This document shows, piece by piece, positions 31,120 through 42,009 of a DNA stretch of 64,000 nt. The DNA comes from Lichenostomus cassidix (taxonomy: Eukaryota > Chordata > Aves > Passeriformes > Meliphagidae): NCBI GenBank assembly GCA_008360975.2, contig CM039202.1, positions 2,960,628 through 3,024,627 on the forward strand, written 5' to 3'. The notes under the pieces are model-generated. The model was not told the origin of the DNA. It was given only the letters and a program-made list of their open reading frames with translations, and did no database searches. Position 1 is the first letter of the stretch. Each line of letters starts with the position of its first letter. The translations under genes were made by a program, and so were the position numbers.

Positions 31120-34100
31120 TGATGTTCCCATGGAAATTCACGAAGTTCCCATGAAAATTCTCAAAGTTCCCATGAAAATTCACAGAGATACCATGAGAAT
31201 TCAGGGAGTTCTCACAAAAATTCACAAAGTTCCCACGAAAATTCACGGAGTTCCCATGAGAATTCATGAAGTTCCCATGAAAATTTGCAAAATTCCCATG
31301 AAAATTAGTGAAGTTCTCATGAAAATCTGGGAAGTGTCCGTGAAAATTTTCAAAGTTGCTGTGAAAATTCACGAAGTTCCCGTGAAAATTCACGGAGTTC
31401 CCATGAGAATTCATGAAGTTCCCATGAAAATTCAAAGTTCCCATGAAAATTCACAAAGTTCCCATGAGAATTCATGAAGATCCCATGAAAATTTGAGAAG
31501 TTCCCATGGAAATTCAGACAGTTCCCATGGAAATTCATGAAGTTCCCATGAAAATTTGCAAAGTTCCATTGAAAATTTGCAAAGTTCCCCAGAAAATTCT
31601 CAAAGTTCCCATGAAAATTCACAGAGATACCATGAAAATTTGTGAAGTTCCCATGGAAATCCATGGAGTTCCCTTGAAAATTCCCGAAGTTCCCATGAAA
31701 ATTCACGGAGTTCCCATGAGAATTCATGAAGTTACCATGAAAATTCAAAGTTACTATGAAAATTCACAAAGTTCCCATGAGAATTAATGAAATCCCCATT
31801 AAAATTCTTGAAGTTCCCTTGAAAATTCATGGAGTTCCCATGAAAGTTCGCAAAGTTCCCATAAAAATCTGCAAAGTTCCCATAAAAATCTGCAAAGTTC
31901 CCATTAAAATCTGTGAAGTTGCCATGAAAATTCATGAAGTTCCCATCAAAATCCGCAAAGTTCCCGTGAAAATCCGCCAAGTTCCCATGAAAATTCAAAA
32001 AAAATTCCCGTGAAAATTCACAGAATTCCCATAAAAGTTCACAAAGTTCCCATGAAAATTCCCGGAGTTCCCAGGTGAATTCATGAAATTCCCATGAAAA
32101 TTCGAGAAGTTCTCATGGAAATTCTCATCGTTCCCATGAAAATTCGAGATGTTCCCATGAGAATTCATGAAGTTACCATGAAAATTCACAAAGTTCCCAT
32201 GAGAATTAATGAAATCCCCATGAAAATTCATGAAGTTCCCATGAAAATTCATGGAGTTCCCATGAAAGTTCGCAAAGTTCCTATAAAAATTCGCAAAGTT
32301 CCCATTAAAATCTGTGAAGTTCCCATGAAAATTCATGAAGTTTCCATGGAAATTTGCCAAGTTCCCATGAGAATTCATAAAGTTCCCATGAAAATTCAAA
32401 AAACTTCCCCTGAAAATTCACAGAATTCCCATAAAAATTCACAAAGTTCCCATGAAAATTCCCGGAGTTCCCAGGTGAATTCATGAAATTACCATGAAAA
32501 TTCGAGAAGTTCTCATGGAAATTCTCATCGTTCCCATGAAAATTCGCCAAGTTCCTATGAAAATTCACGAAGTTCCCATGAAAATTCGCCAAGTTGCCTT
32601 GAAAATTCACGAAGTTCTCATGAAAATCCGCAAAGTTCCCGTGAAAATTCGCAAAGTTCCCGTGGAAATTCATGAAGATCCCACGAAAATTTGTGAAGTT
32701 CCCATGAAAATTCAAGGAGTTCCCATGAGACTTCATGAAGTTACCATGAAAATTCAAAGTTCCCAAGAAAATTCACGAAGTTGCCATGAAAATTTAGAGT
32801 TCCCATGAAAATTCACAAAGTTCCCATGAAAATTCCCGGAGTTCCCAGGTGAATTCATGAAATTACCATGAAAATTCATGAAGTTCCCATGGAAATTCTC
32901 ATCGTTCCCATGAAAATTCGCCAAGTTCCTATGAGAATTCACCAAGTTCCCATGAAAATTCACAAAGTTCCCATGAAAATTCGTGGAGTTCCCATGAGAA
33001 TTCATGAAGATCCCATGAAAATTCAAGATGTTCTCATGAAAATTCGCAAAGTTCCTATGAAAATTCACGAAGTTCCCATGAGAATTCATGAAGTTCTCAT
33101 GAAAATTCTCAAAGTTGCCACGAAAATTCACGAAGCTCCCATGAAAATCTGCAAAGTTCCCATGAAAATTGATGAAGTTCCCATGAAAATTCATGAAGAT
33201 CCCACGAAAATTTACAAAGTTCCCATGAAAATTCAAGGAGTTCCCGTGAGAATTCATGAAGTTACCACGAAAATTCAAAGGTCCCAAGAAAATTCACGAA
33301 GTTGCCATGAAAATTCAGAGTTCCCATGAAAATTCACAAAGTTCCCACGAAAATTCATGGAGTTCCCATGAGAATTCATGAAATTACCATGAAAATTCGA
33401 GACGTTCCCATGGAAATTCTCATCGTTCCCATGAAAATTCGCCAAGTTCCTATGAGAATTCGCCAAGTTCCCATGAGAATTCATGAAGTTCCCATGAAAA
33501 TTCTCAAAGTTGCCACGAAAATTCACGAAGTTCCCATGAAAATCCGCAAAGTTCCCGTGAAAATTCGCAAAGTTCCCATGGAAATTCAAAAGTTCCCATG
33601 AAAATTCATGAAGATCCCACGAAAATTTGTGAAGTTCCCATAAGAATTCATGAAGTTACCATGAAAATTCAGAGTTCCCATAAAAATTCATAAAATTCCC
33701 ATGAAAATTTACAAAGTTCCCAAGAAAATTCATGAAGTTCCCATGGAAATTCTCATCGTTCCCATGAAAATTCGCCAAGTTCCTATGAGAATTCACCAAG
33801 TTCCCATGAAAATTCACAGAATTCCCATGAGAATTCATGAAGTTACCATGAAAATTCAAAGCTCCCATAAAAATTCACAAAGTTCCCATGAAAATTTACA
33901 AAGTTCCCAAGAAAATTCCCGGAGTTCCCAGGTGAATTCATGAAATTACCATGAAAATTCGAGAAGTTCCCATAGAAATTCTCATCGTTCCCATGAAAAT
34001 TCGCCAAGTTCCTATGAGAATTCACGAAGTTCCCATGAGAATTCATGAAGTTCTCATGAAAATTCTCAAAGTTGCCACGAAAATTCACGAAGTTCCCATG

Positions 34101-35036
34101 AAAATCCACAAAGTTCCCGTGAAAATTCGCAAAGTTCCCATGAAAAATTCATGAAGTTCCCATGAAAATTCATGAAGATCCCACGAAAATTTGTGAAGTT
34201 CCCATGAAAATTCACGGAGTACCCATGAGAATTCAAAAAGTTCCCGTGAAAAATCACAAAGTTCCCATGAAAATTCACGAAGTTCCCATGAAAATTCATG
34301 AAGTTCCCATGAAAATTTGCAAAATTCCCATGAAAATTAGTGAAGTTCTCATGAAAATTCGAGAAGATCCCTTGAAAATTCGTGATGTTCCCGTGAGAAT
34401 TCATGGAGATCCCACAAAAATTTACAAAGTTCCCATGAAAATTCACAAAGTTCCCATAAAAGTTTGTGAAATTACCATGAGAATTCATGAAGTTCCCATG
34501 AGAATTCATGGAGTTCCCATGAAAATTCACGAGGTTCCCATGGAATTTTGCGAAGTTCCCATGAAAAATTCACGAAGTTGCCATGGAAATTCACAAAGTG
34601 CCCACGAAAATTTGTGACGTTCCCATGGAAATTCAAGGAGTTCCTATGAGAATTCACGAAGTTCCCATGGAAATTCACAAAGTTCACATGAAAATTCATG
34701 AAGTTCTCATGAAAATCCGCAAAGTTCCCGTGAAAATTCGCAAAGTTCCCATGGAAATTCAAAAGTTCCCATGAAAATTCATGAAGATCCCACGAAAATT
34801 TGTGAAGTTCCCGTGAGAATTCATGAAGTTACCATGAAAATTCAAAGTTCCCATGAAAATTCATGAAGTTGCCACGAAAATTCACAGAATTCCCATGAAA
34901 ATTCACAGAATTCCCATGAAAATTCACAAAGTTCCCATGACAATTCACAGAGTTCCCATGAAAATTCACAGAGTTCCCATGAAAATTTGCCAAGTTCCCA
35001 CAAAAATTAAAAAAAATTCCCATAAAAATTCCTCAA
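31120..35036. repeat. 21-bp satellite, about 186 units (3.9 kb)
   Basis: The unit is AAAATTCACGAAGTTCCCAT plus G, with CACGAAG varying to CATGAAG, CACAAAG, CGCCAAG, CATGGAG and similar. Higher-order blocks recur, for example GAAATTCTCATCGTTCCC at about 32118, 32518, 32893, 33413, 33745 and 33975. A 21-bp period leaves seven-residue cycles open on both strands (MKIHEVP forward, NFHGNFM-like reverse), broken every 60-180 residues by indels. No sign of coding selection. Each unit contains TTC-N4-GAA. Confidence 0.96.
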
Positions 35037-36117
35037 GTTTTGCAGTAATTCTCCCTGTTCCACATTCCTCCCATTCCCTGGACAATATTTCATCATCTCT
35101 GTGGATTTTTTCCCTATTTTTCCTGAGAGCCAAGAGGGTTGAATCTCATGTTAGGAAGAATTATTCAAACATTTCTGCTGTTTATCCAGCCAGGTTGGAG
35201 TTACACCAACTTCCCCTAAAAAGTGGGATAAAAGTTGGGGAATAAAACAAGGAAAGATGATAAAAATGTCATTTTTCCTCTTAAGGACAAAGCTGGTTTA
35301 CTCTCAACCACAAAACCCTGCTGGGTTTTAGATATTTAGGATGATTTAAGAGCTTTTTAGCTTTTTTAGGGTTGGATTGCAGTTCTTGTAGGGCTTTGAA
35401 TAAATGAAATATTGGCTCAGGAATCGTCCTGAATTACTGAACTATCAGAGCCACTTTTAATCTTTAATGTTCTTATTCTGACAGCAACCCTGAGGCTCCG
35501 AAAAGTTATTTTATTCCTTTCAGAAGTGAAGGACTGAGCAGCAAAGAGGATTTTCTTCTCGGGTTTCTTGCTTTGGGTGAGAATTCTTATCTCAGTTTTC
35601 TCTCTTCGCACAAAAATCTGTTGGTGGTGCAAAATAATTGGGGAAAAATCTGAATTTCCCCCCCAAAAAATGATAATTTGGGAAGTCAGGATGTGAGGTT
35701 GAAGTGAGTGGAAGTGAAATAATTTCTGTGAAATAAAGTGAAATAAAATGAAATAAATTCTGTAAGGAATATTTGGGTTAATTTATTGAAATTACAACGA
35801 TTTCTTCTTAAGACATTGCGATGAATTCTTGTCTTATGAAATGCTTAAAAATTTCTTTTTAAGGCAAACTGGGAATTCTCTTCAGGGAAGGTAAATTGAA
35901 TTGTGTTTTCGAGGCGTTAATTTGGATTTTGGGAGGATTATGGGATGTGATAACAAATCGATGCCTTTTCCCTTTGAAATAGGAAATAATTTAAAGGGAT
36001 TTTTCTAAATATAAAAAGTGGGATTGAGGGTTGTTGTTCCACCAGGAATTATTCCTGATCCATGGGATGGAATTCTCCACTTGAAGGGAAAATTAAACAC
36101 CCCAAGGGTGTCAGGGT
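35037..36117. other. Single-copy spacer
   Basis: No repeat structure apart from a small GTGAAATAA cluster at 35706-35760. Short frames lack domains. Confidence 0.5.
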
Positions 36118-38088
36118 GGCTTTGATGTGTAAATTTGAACGTAAATTCGAAGGGAAAATGGTGTAAATTCCAATGTGAATTTGAAGGGAAATAGTATAAA
36201 TTGCAATGTAAATTCAAAGTGAAAATTGTGGAAATTTCAATGGAAATTCAAAGGGGAAATTGTATAAATTCCGATGTAATTTCAAAGGGAAAATCATGTA
36301 AATTGCAATGCAATTTTAAAGGAAAATTGTATGAATTCAAATGCAAATTCAAAGGGAAAATGGTGCCAATTTCAGTGTGAATTCAAAGGGAAAATTCTAT
36401 AAATTCCAATGTAAATTCAAAAGGAAAATTGTGTAAATTCCAATGTAATGTCAAGGGAAAATTGTATAAATTCCAATGTGAATTCAAAGGGAAAATGGTG
36501 CAAATTGCAATGTAAATTCAAAGGGAAAATGTATGAATTCCAATGTAAATTCAAAGGAAAACGGTGTAAATTTAAATGTAAATTCAATGGGAAAATGGTA
36601 TAAATTTCAGTGTGAATTCAAAGGGAAAATTATATAAATTCCAATGTGAATTCAAAGGGAAAATTGTATTAATTCCAATGTGAATTCAAAGGGAAAATTG
36701 TATAAATTCCAATGTAAATCCAAAAGGAAAATTGTATGAATTCCAATGTGAATTTAAAGGGGAAATGGTGTAAATTGCAATGTATGTTTCAATGTGAATT
36801 CAAAGGGAAAATGGTATAAATTTCAATGTGAATTCAAAGGGAAAATTTTATAAATTCCAATGTAAATTCAAAGGAAAAATTATATAAATTCCAATGTAAA
36901 TTCAAAGAGAAAATTGTATAAATTTCAATGGAAATTCAAAGAGAAAATTGCATACATTCCAATGGGAATTCATGGGGAAAATTGTATAAATTCCAATGTA
37001 ATTTCAAAGGGAAAATCATGTAAATTGCAATGTAATTTTAAAGGGGAAATTGTATAAATTTCAGTGTAAATTCAAAGGGAAAACCGTATAAATTCCAATG
37101 TGAATTTAAAGGGTGTAAATTGAAATGTGAATTCAAAGGAAAATGGTGTAAATTCAAAGTGAAAATTGTATAAATTTCAATGGAAATTCAAAGGGAAAAT
37201 TGCATACATTCCAATGAGAATTCAGAGGGAAAATGGTGTAAATTGCAATGCATATTTCAATGGAAATTCCAAGGGAAAATGGTGTAAATTCCAATGTAAA
37301 TTCAAAAGGAAACTGGTGTAAATTTTAATGTAAATTCAAAGGGAAAATGGTATAAATTTCAGTGTGAATTTGAAGGGAAAATTATATAAATTCCAATGTA
37401 AATTCAAAGGGAAAATTGCATTAATTCCAATGTGAATTCAAAGGGAAAATCGTGTAAATTACAAAGTAAATTCTAAGGGAAAATTGTATAAATTCCAACG
37501 TAAACTCAATGAGAAAATTCTATGAATTCCAATGTGAATTTGAAGGGGATATTGTGTAAATTGCAATGTATATTTCAATGGAAATTCAAAGGGAAAATGG
37601 GGTAAATTTCACTGTGAATTCAAAGGGAAAATTGTATAAATTCCAATGTGAATCCAAAGGGAAAATGGTGTAAATTTAAATGTAAATTCAATGGGAAAAT
37701 GGTATAAATTTCAGTGTGAATTCGAAGGGAAAATTATATAAATTCCAATGTAAATTCAAAGGGAAAATTGTATAAATTCCAAGGTAAATCCAAAAGGAAA
37801 ATTGTATAAATTCCAATGTGAATTCAAAGGGGAAATGGTGTAAATTGAAATGTATGTTTCAATGGAAATTCAAAGGGAAAATGGTGTACATTTCAGTGTG
37901 AATTCAAAGGGAAAATTATATAAATTCCAATGTAAATTCAAAAGGAAAATGGTGCAAATTTAAATGTAAATTCAAAGGGAAAATTATATTAATTTCAATG
38001 TGAATTCAAAGGGAAAATTGTGTAAATTGTAACGTAAATTCAAAGGGAAAATTGTATAAATTCCGATGTGAATCCAAAGGCAAAATGG
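36118..38088. repeat. 33-34-bp satellite, about 57 copies
   Basis: The unit is AATTCAAAGGGAAAATTGTA plus TAAATTCCAATGTG. Variants are GGTGTAAATT versus TTGTATAAATT and TTCCAATG versus TTTCAGTG/TTGCAATG. It is AT-rich and stop-rich, so no long frames appear. Confidence 0.95.
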
Positions 38089-38980
38089 TGCTGAAAAAGT
38101 TCTCTTTTTCTTTCTTTTCAGCTGCTTGTCTGAGTTTAGATTTTTATTTTTTTTTTAAAAAAGGGGGGAATCACCCACATCAGCAAAATCCTCAGTTAAT
38201 CAGAATTTGATTCCAATGAGAGCTCAGCAATCAATGCACAGCATTGTTAATTATTAGAAATATCCTGTTGTACCTTGAAATAATTGCAATAAACAGCCCA
38301 GCTGGGGAAAAAATTAATTGTTCTGATTTTCCACCGCTGAAGTGTCAACTTGGAGTTTGTTTCTGTCTCTGTGCCTCAATTGTTTAATTGTTTAATTATT
38401 AATTATTAATTAATTTAATTATTAGGGAGGAAAAAATCAAATTTGGAGGGTTTTGCCTGCAACACTTTATTCTTAATCCATGGAATTTCACCTCCTCACC
38501 TCGAGGGTATTTTTATTTTCCTCCATCTGTCTGTCCAGAAACTCCTAAAGGATGAATAAAATTAAATAAATTATCTTTTTTTTGCAGCAAGAGAAGAAAA
38601 AATTCTCCCTCAGCCTGCCAGGTCCTGAGCTTTTTTGGTAATAAAACTCTATTAAAATAAAATTTTATTATTTTTTGGTGATAAAACAACTTTATTAATG
38701 ATGTTCTGCTGCTCACCCTGCAGGTTAAGGAGCTTTTTGGGGTGAATTAGTTGTTTTTAAGTCACAGACACTTCAAAGCTGCACAAAATGACATTTTTTT
38801 GTGATTTTTTTTTTTTTAGTGACATCAGTGCTTTAAAGTGAAAACCATTCGAGGCTATAAAGAAGCAATTCCAGTTCAGATATTATCTGTGAAGAACCTA
38901 TTAGGGGATTTTTTGGGGTTTTTTTTTAATATTTTGGATTGCTAGGCCTAGAATAGGATTACACAGCGAAGCAGAGAGAT
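38089..38980. other. Single-copy island
   Basis: TAAT-rich words at 38240-38420 (GTTAATTATTAG, TAATTGCAATAA) resemble a conserved non-coding element. A short (TTAAT)n patch occurs near 38390-38425. No gene. Confidence 0.45.
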
Positions 38981-38981
38981 T

Positions 38982-39018
38982 GCATTTGTCACAAAAAATG
39001 ACATTTTTTGACAAATGC
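38982..39018. repeat. Short near-perfect hairpin beside LTR
   Basis: GCATTTGTC-AC-AAAAAATG, a single A, then CATTTTTTGACAAATGC. This makes a 17-bp stem with a two-base bulge and a one-base loop. Confidence 0.88.
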
Positions 39019-39265
39019 AGAGGAGAAATCCTGCATTCTCAGCGTGGCATAGAAAAGAGAGATTTATTATTTTGATTCCAACTTATATAGACTTTTCAGA
39101 GGTCACCCAGATTGGTCAGTCAGAAACCTCCCCCTAGGCCTGACTGGCCAGGCCTGAACTGTCCAAATCTCGAGACACTGTTTTTAATAACATCCAAACT
39201 TTATCTTTGTTTATAAAACACAGGAGAAAGTTCTCACGGGAAAGAGCTGTGCTAGCCACAGGTAA
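39017..39265 (-). mobile_element. ERV LTR, family B, minus copy
   Basis: Reverse complement of 39472-39720 over about 245 bp with few differences. In its own orientation it begins TGTGGCTAGCAC, then has a CCAAT box (39111-39115 reversed), a TATATAA box (39083-39089 reversed), AATAAA (39063-39068 reversed) and an end near CTCTGC. It is non-coding. No gag/pol/env sequence adjoins it. Confidence 0.85.
39063..39116 (-). promoter_or_regulatory. LTR promoter/poly(A) block (family B, minus)
   Basis: On the minus strand: CCAAT near 39115, TATATAAG near 39089, AATAAA near 39068. Spacing of about 27 bp from CCAAT to TATA and about 20 bp from TATA to AATAAA mirrors the plus copy. Confidence 0.65.
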
Positions 39266-39471
39266 TTAATGGGATTGGTGAGGTTTGGGGAGAAAGGCTG
39301 AGTGATGATCTCAGGAGATGATCTCTGAGTCTCAGTGAGGCCTAAAATGCTGGTAAAATTGAGACACAGACACTGCAGTGTAGGGAAAAGGGAATTACTT
39401 TGGTTTAATAGGATCTCAGGTGCATTTTTGTCAAATTGGAACCACAACAGAAAAAGAGAGAGCTGGTACTC
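39266..39471. other. Spacer between head-to-head LTRs
   Basis: 206 bp of non-palindromic sequence with a TGATCTCAGGAGATGATCTC partial symmetry at about 39304-39328. The frames crossing it (39211-39495 minus and 39335-39529 plus) have no recognised domain. Confidence 0.6.
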
Positions 39472-39724
39472 TGTGGCTAGCACAGGTTTTCCCATGAGAA
39501 CTTCTTCTGTGTTTTATAAACAAAGATAAAGTTTGGATGTTATTAAAAACAGTTTCTCGAGATGTGGACAGTTCAGGCCTGGCCAGTCAGGCCTAGGGGG
39601 AGGTTTCTGACTGACCAATCTGGGTGACCTCTGAAAAGTCTATATAAGTTGGAATCAAAATAATAAATCTCTCTTTTCTTGCCACTCTGAGAATCTGGGA
39701 TTTCTTCTCTGCTAGCGGCTCAAC
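39472..39724 (+). mobile_element. ERV LTR, family B, plus copy
   Basis: Starts TGTGGCTAGCACAGG and ends GCTAGCGGCTCAACA, a TG...CA form. It contains GGCCTGGCCAGTCAGGCC, CCAAT at 39615-39619, TATATAAG at 39641-39648 and AATAAA at 39662-39667 followed by TCTCTCTTTT. It forms the right arm of an approximately 250-bp inverted repeat with 39017-39265, with the two LTR 5' ends facing each other. Confidence 0.85.
39611..39667 (+). promoter_or_regulatory. LTR promoter/poly(A) block (family B, plus)
   Basis: GACCAATC, then CTATATAAGTT about 25 bp later, then AATAAA. This is the standard compact U3-R arrangement of a retroviral LTR. Activity is unknown. Confidence 0.65.
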
Positions 39725-39726
39725 AG

Positions 39727-39930
39727 CGACAGTACTATGAGTATACAATTTATGGACCTCACCAATTAGCATTTCTATCTAAAATCCCCCAAGAAGAAAC
39801 CTAACAAATGAAGCAATTGCCCCCTGATTCTAATTACCTCTCCCCCAAAAAGGTTACAACTTAGTTAACAAAAACATGTCCCAGGGATGAGGCTCTGCTC
39901 AAGGTTGGTGCCTCATGTTCTTGAGGTTGT
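39727..39930 (+). mobile_element. Dispersed repeat C, second copy, following LTR B
   Basis: GTATACAATTTATGGACC, AAAATCCCCCAAG, AAACCTAACAAATGAAGC, ATTGCCCCCTGATT and GGTTACAACTTAG align with 26280-26430. It directly follows the plus-strand LTR. It could be ERV leader or flank captured with the LTR. Confidence 0.55.
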
Positions 39931-39950
39931 GGGGATGTTTTGTTCTCTTT

Positions 39951-40052
39951 TCTCCTCTCCTCTCCTCTCCTCTCCTCTCCTCTCCTCTCCTCTCCTCTCC
40001 TCTCCTCTCCTCTCCTCTCCTCTCCTCTCCTCTCCTCTCCTCTCCTCTCCTC
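39951..40052. repeat. (TCTCC)n microsatellite, about 20 copies
   Basis: Uninterrupted TCTCC repeats. Uniformity suggests high mutability. Confidence 0.97.
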
Positions 40053-40775
40053 AATTTCACACCAAAAATTTCACCCTCTGCCCTCAAAATGAGTGCGTTT
40101 CCATTCCAGAACCTGGAAATGAACAAATGAACTCATATTACGAACAAATATTCAAGAAAATAATCCGAATTTCATCATTTCCCATCCCACACCCATTCCT
40201 GCCTGGAGAAGGCAGAGCAGGACGAAAATTGGACATCAGTGCAGAGCTGATTTCGGCAGCTTTTGACAATTCCTCCGTGTTTTATTTCCACTCTGCTTTA
40301 ACTCAGCCCTGCTGTGCCACCCTGCAGTTGGAGCAAACTCTGAAATTCTTGTCGCTGTCACACCTCAGCCAGCTCCCAGCGGCATTCCTGCTCGGAGAGA
40401 TCTGTTCCCAGTGGGCATTTGTGTCTTACCAATTCCTCCTGGAGCAGCAGCTTTGGATGGATTCTCACCCTCAAAAATGCCACAGGAGGGTAAAAAGGAA
40501 AAAAAAAATAAAACCAACCGAAAGGAGGTTTTTTTGTGAGAGGGATTGAATGGGACCTGAATTGCTGATGGAGCTGGGAGGTGGTGTGCTGGAGGAGCAG
40601 CTGACAGCTCAGTGAGAGCAGCAGGAATCTCCTCCACGCTGATGCCTCTGAGATGTTTCTTTGAGGTCAGCTGGGATTTTTTTTGATAACTCCATAAGGT
40701 CTCTGCCAGCCCAGGAGCTCAGCTCAGGCAGGGCAGGAAAAGAGAGTGAAAATGGAAATATTACCTGGAGTAAAG
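40053..40775. other. Single-copy spacer with one long chance frame
   Basis: A forward frame runs from 39887 through the TCTCC repeat to 40549. Its non-repeat part (about 150 residues from 40060) has no recognised domain, low-complexity lysine stretches at the end, and no start of its own before the repeat. Not called as a gene. Confidence 0.5.
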
Positions 40776-41253
40776 TGATGCCTCAGGATTTTGGATTCTG
40801 TATTTTCCATGTATTTGTAATCCTGTGATTCTCTAGTGTGTAACTCTGGGCTCCATTCAGGGTGCTAAGCTAATTTCTCTCCTTTTTAGCCAAAACAATT
40901 CCTCTCCAAGCCCAAAACTCAAGGACACCTCACTGTCTCAGAGCCCCAAGATATGGAAACAGCAGTGAATGAACTGGGGGAGCAAACTTGGAGTGATTGA
41001 CTTCATTAGCTGAAGCTGTAATTGGAGGATTAACCCTGAGATGCAAATGGACAGAACTTATAAAGGATGAAAAACTTGTGACTTATAAAAACTTATAAAG
41101 TATGAAGAATTTGTGATTTTCTGTCCATGTTGGGTGTAGCCCTGGGTGAGCTGTGAGTGCCCTGAGTGCACCTGAAGGCCTTCAGTAAATTTAATTTCTT
41201 TTTATTCTTACATTCATCAAACCTCTATTCCAGTTTAGCCTCTCAAACCATCA
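40776..41253 (+). mobile_element. Solo ERV LTR, family A (subtype 2)
   Basis: Starts TGATGCCTCAGGATTTTGG and ends CCTCTCAAACCATCA. It holds an octamer ATGCAAAT at 41041-41048, TATAAA words at 41059, 41084 and 41094, and GCACCTGAAGGCCTTCAGTA before a T-rich downstream end. The poly(A) signal is weak (AGTAAA). Close sister of 7168-7603. No internal retroviral sequence is attached. The imperfect 3' terminus may reflect decay. Confidence 0.85.
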
Positions 41254-41506
41254 ATCCCACCCCAGCAGAACAAGAGAAACCACCCAGCAGCAACTTTTAA
41301 AAGTGTATTTTCCCAATATTAAGGACTCAGTGCCTCGGAGGGAGGATTATTAAATGCAGAGCAGTGGTTGAAATGTAAAAATGGGGAGATTTTAATCAAG
41401 ATAGGGAGGTGGTTCTCTGTGTTTTAAGGAGAAAAGCCACTTGAATGGGGATGAGCAGGTGGATGTTGGGCAGCACTGAAAGGCAGCAGTGAATAACCTC
41501 GAAATT
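41254..41506. other. Short single-copy spacer
   Basis: Nothing recognised. Confidence 0.55.
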
Positions 41507-41812
41507 AAAACAGGGGAAAGCAGAAAAATCTAAATTAAAAGCAGGAGAAAGCAGAAAAATCTCAATTAAAAGCAGGAGAAAGAAGAAAAATCTAAATTAA
41601 AAGCAGGAGAAAGCAGAAAAAATCTAAATTAAAAGCAGGAGAAAGCAGAAAAAATCTCAATTAAAAGCAGGAGAAAGCAGAAAAATCTCAATTAAAAGCA
41701 GGAGAAAGCAGAAAAAATCTCAATTAAAAGCAGGAGAAAGCAAAAAAATCTCAATTAAAAGCAGGAGAAAGCAGAAAAATCTCAATTAAAAGCAGGAGAA
41801 AGTAGAGAAATC
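41507..41812. repeat. 31-32-bp minisatellite, about 10 copies
   Basis: The unit is AAAAGCAGGAGAAAGCAG plus AAAAATCTCAATT. Variation is mainly A-run length and CTAAATT versus CTCAATT. Purine-rich. Confidence 0.95.
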
Positions 41813-42009
41813 TTTTCTGCTGTGTTGGTTGTGAAAGTCCATATTAGAATGGAAGATTTTTTGTGGTTTATGGGAAGGAAATCATTGTCCACAAGTGAGT
41901 TTAGCCCAAAGCTCACCAGAAAAACACTGATCTCATCAGTTAAGGTGGAATTTCGGGAGCTGATGATGGTTTTTCATTATTGCTGCCCAAAGGAGAGTGT
42001 GTGAGCACT
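41813..42009. other. Short single-copy spacer
   Basis: A 60-residue frame at 41822-42004 has no domain. Confidence 0.5.

Noticed and set aside
30710..31444. 244-residue minus-strand frame joining satellite, A/C tract and spacer
   Set aside because: It crosses three unrelated low-complexity segments. A chance open frame.
31120..35036. Seven-residue periodic protein (MKIHEVP cycles) as a possible repeat protein gene
   Set aside because: Equally open on both strands, broken by many indels and stops, and variation is spread over all codon positions.
36118..38088. CRISPR-like regular spacing of repeats
   Set aside because: Units are contiguous with no unique spacers, and the host is clearly a vertebrate.
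39017..39724. Intact endogenous retrovirus
   Set aside because: Only LTR sequence is present. The 206-bp spacer is far too short for a retroviral interior, and the LTRs are in opposite orientation.
39887..40549. 220-residue forward frame, longest with a non-repeat portion
   Set aside because: It starts before the TCTCC repeat and needs the repeat length to stay in frame. The remaining 150 residues match no family I know and show no splice or codon signature.
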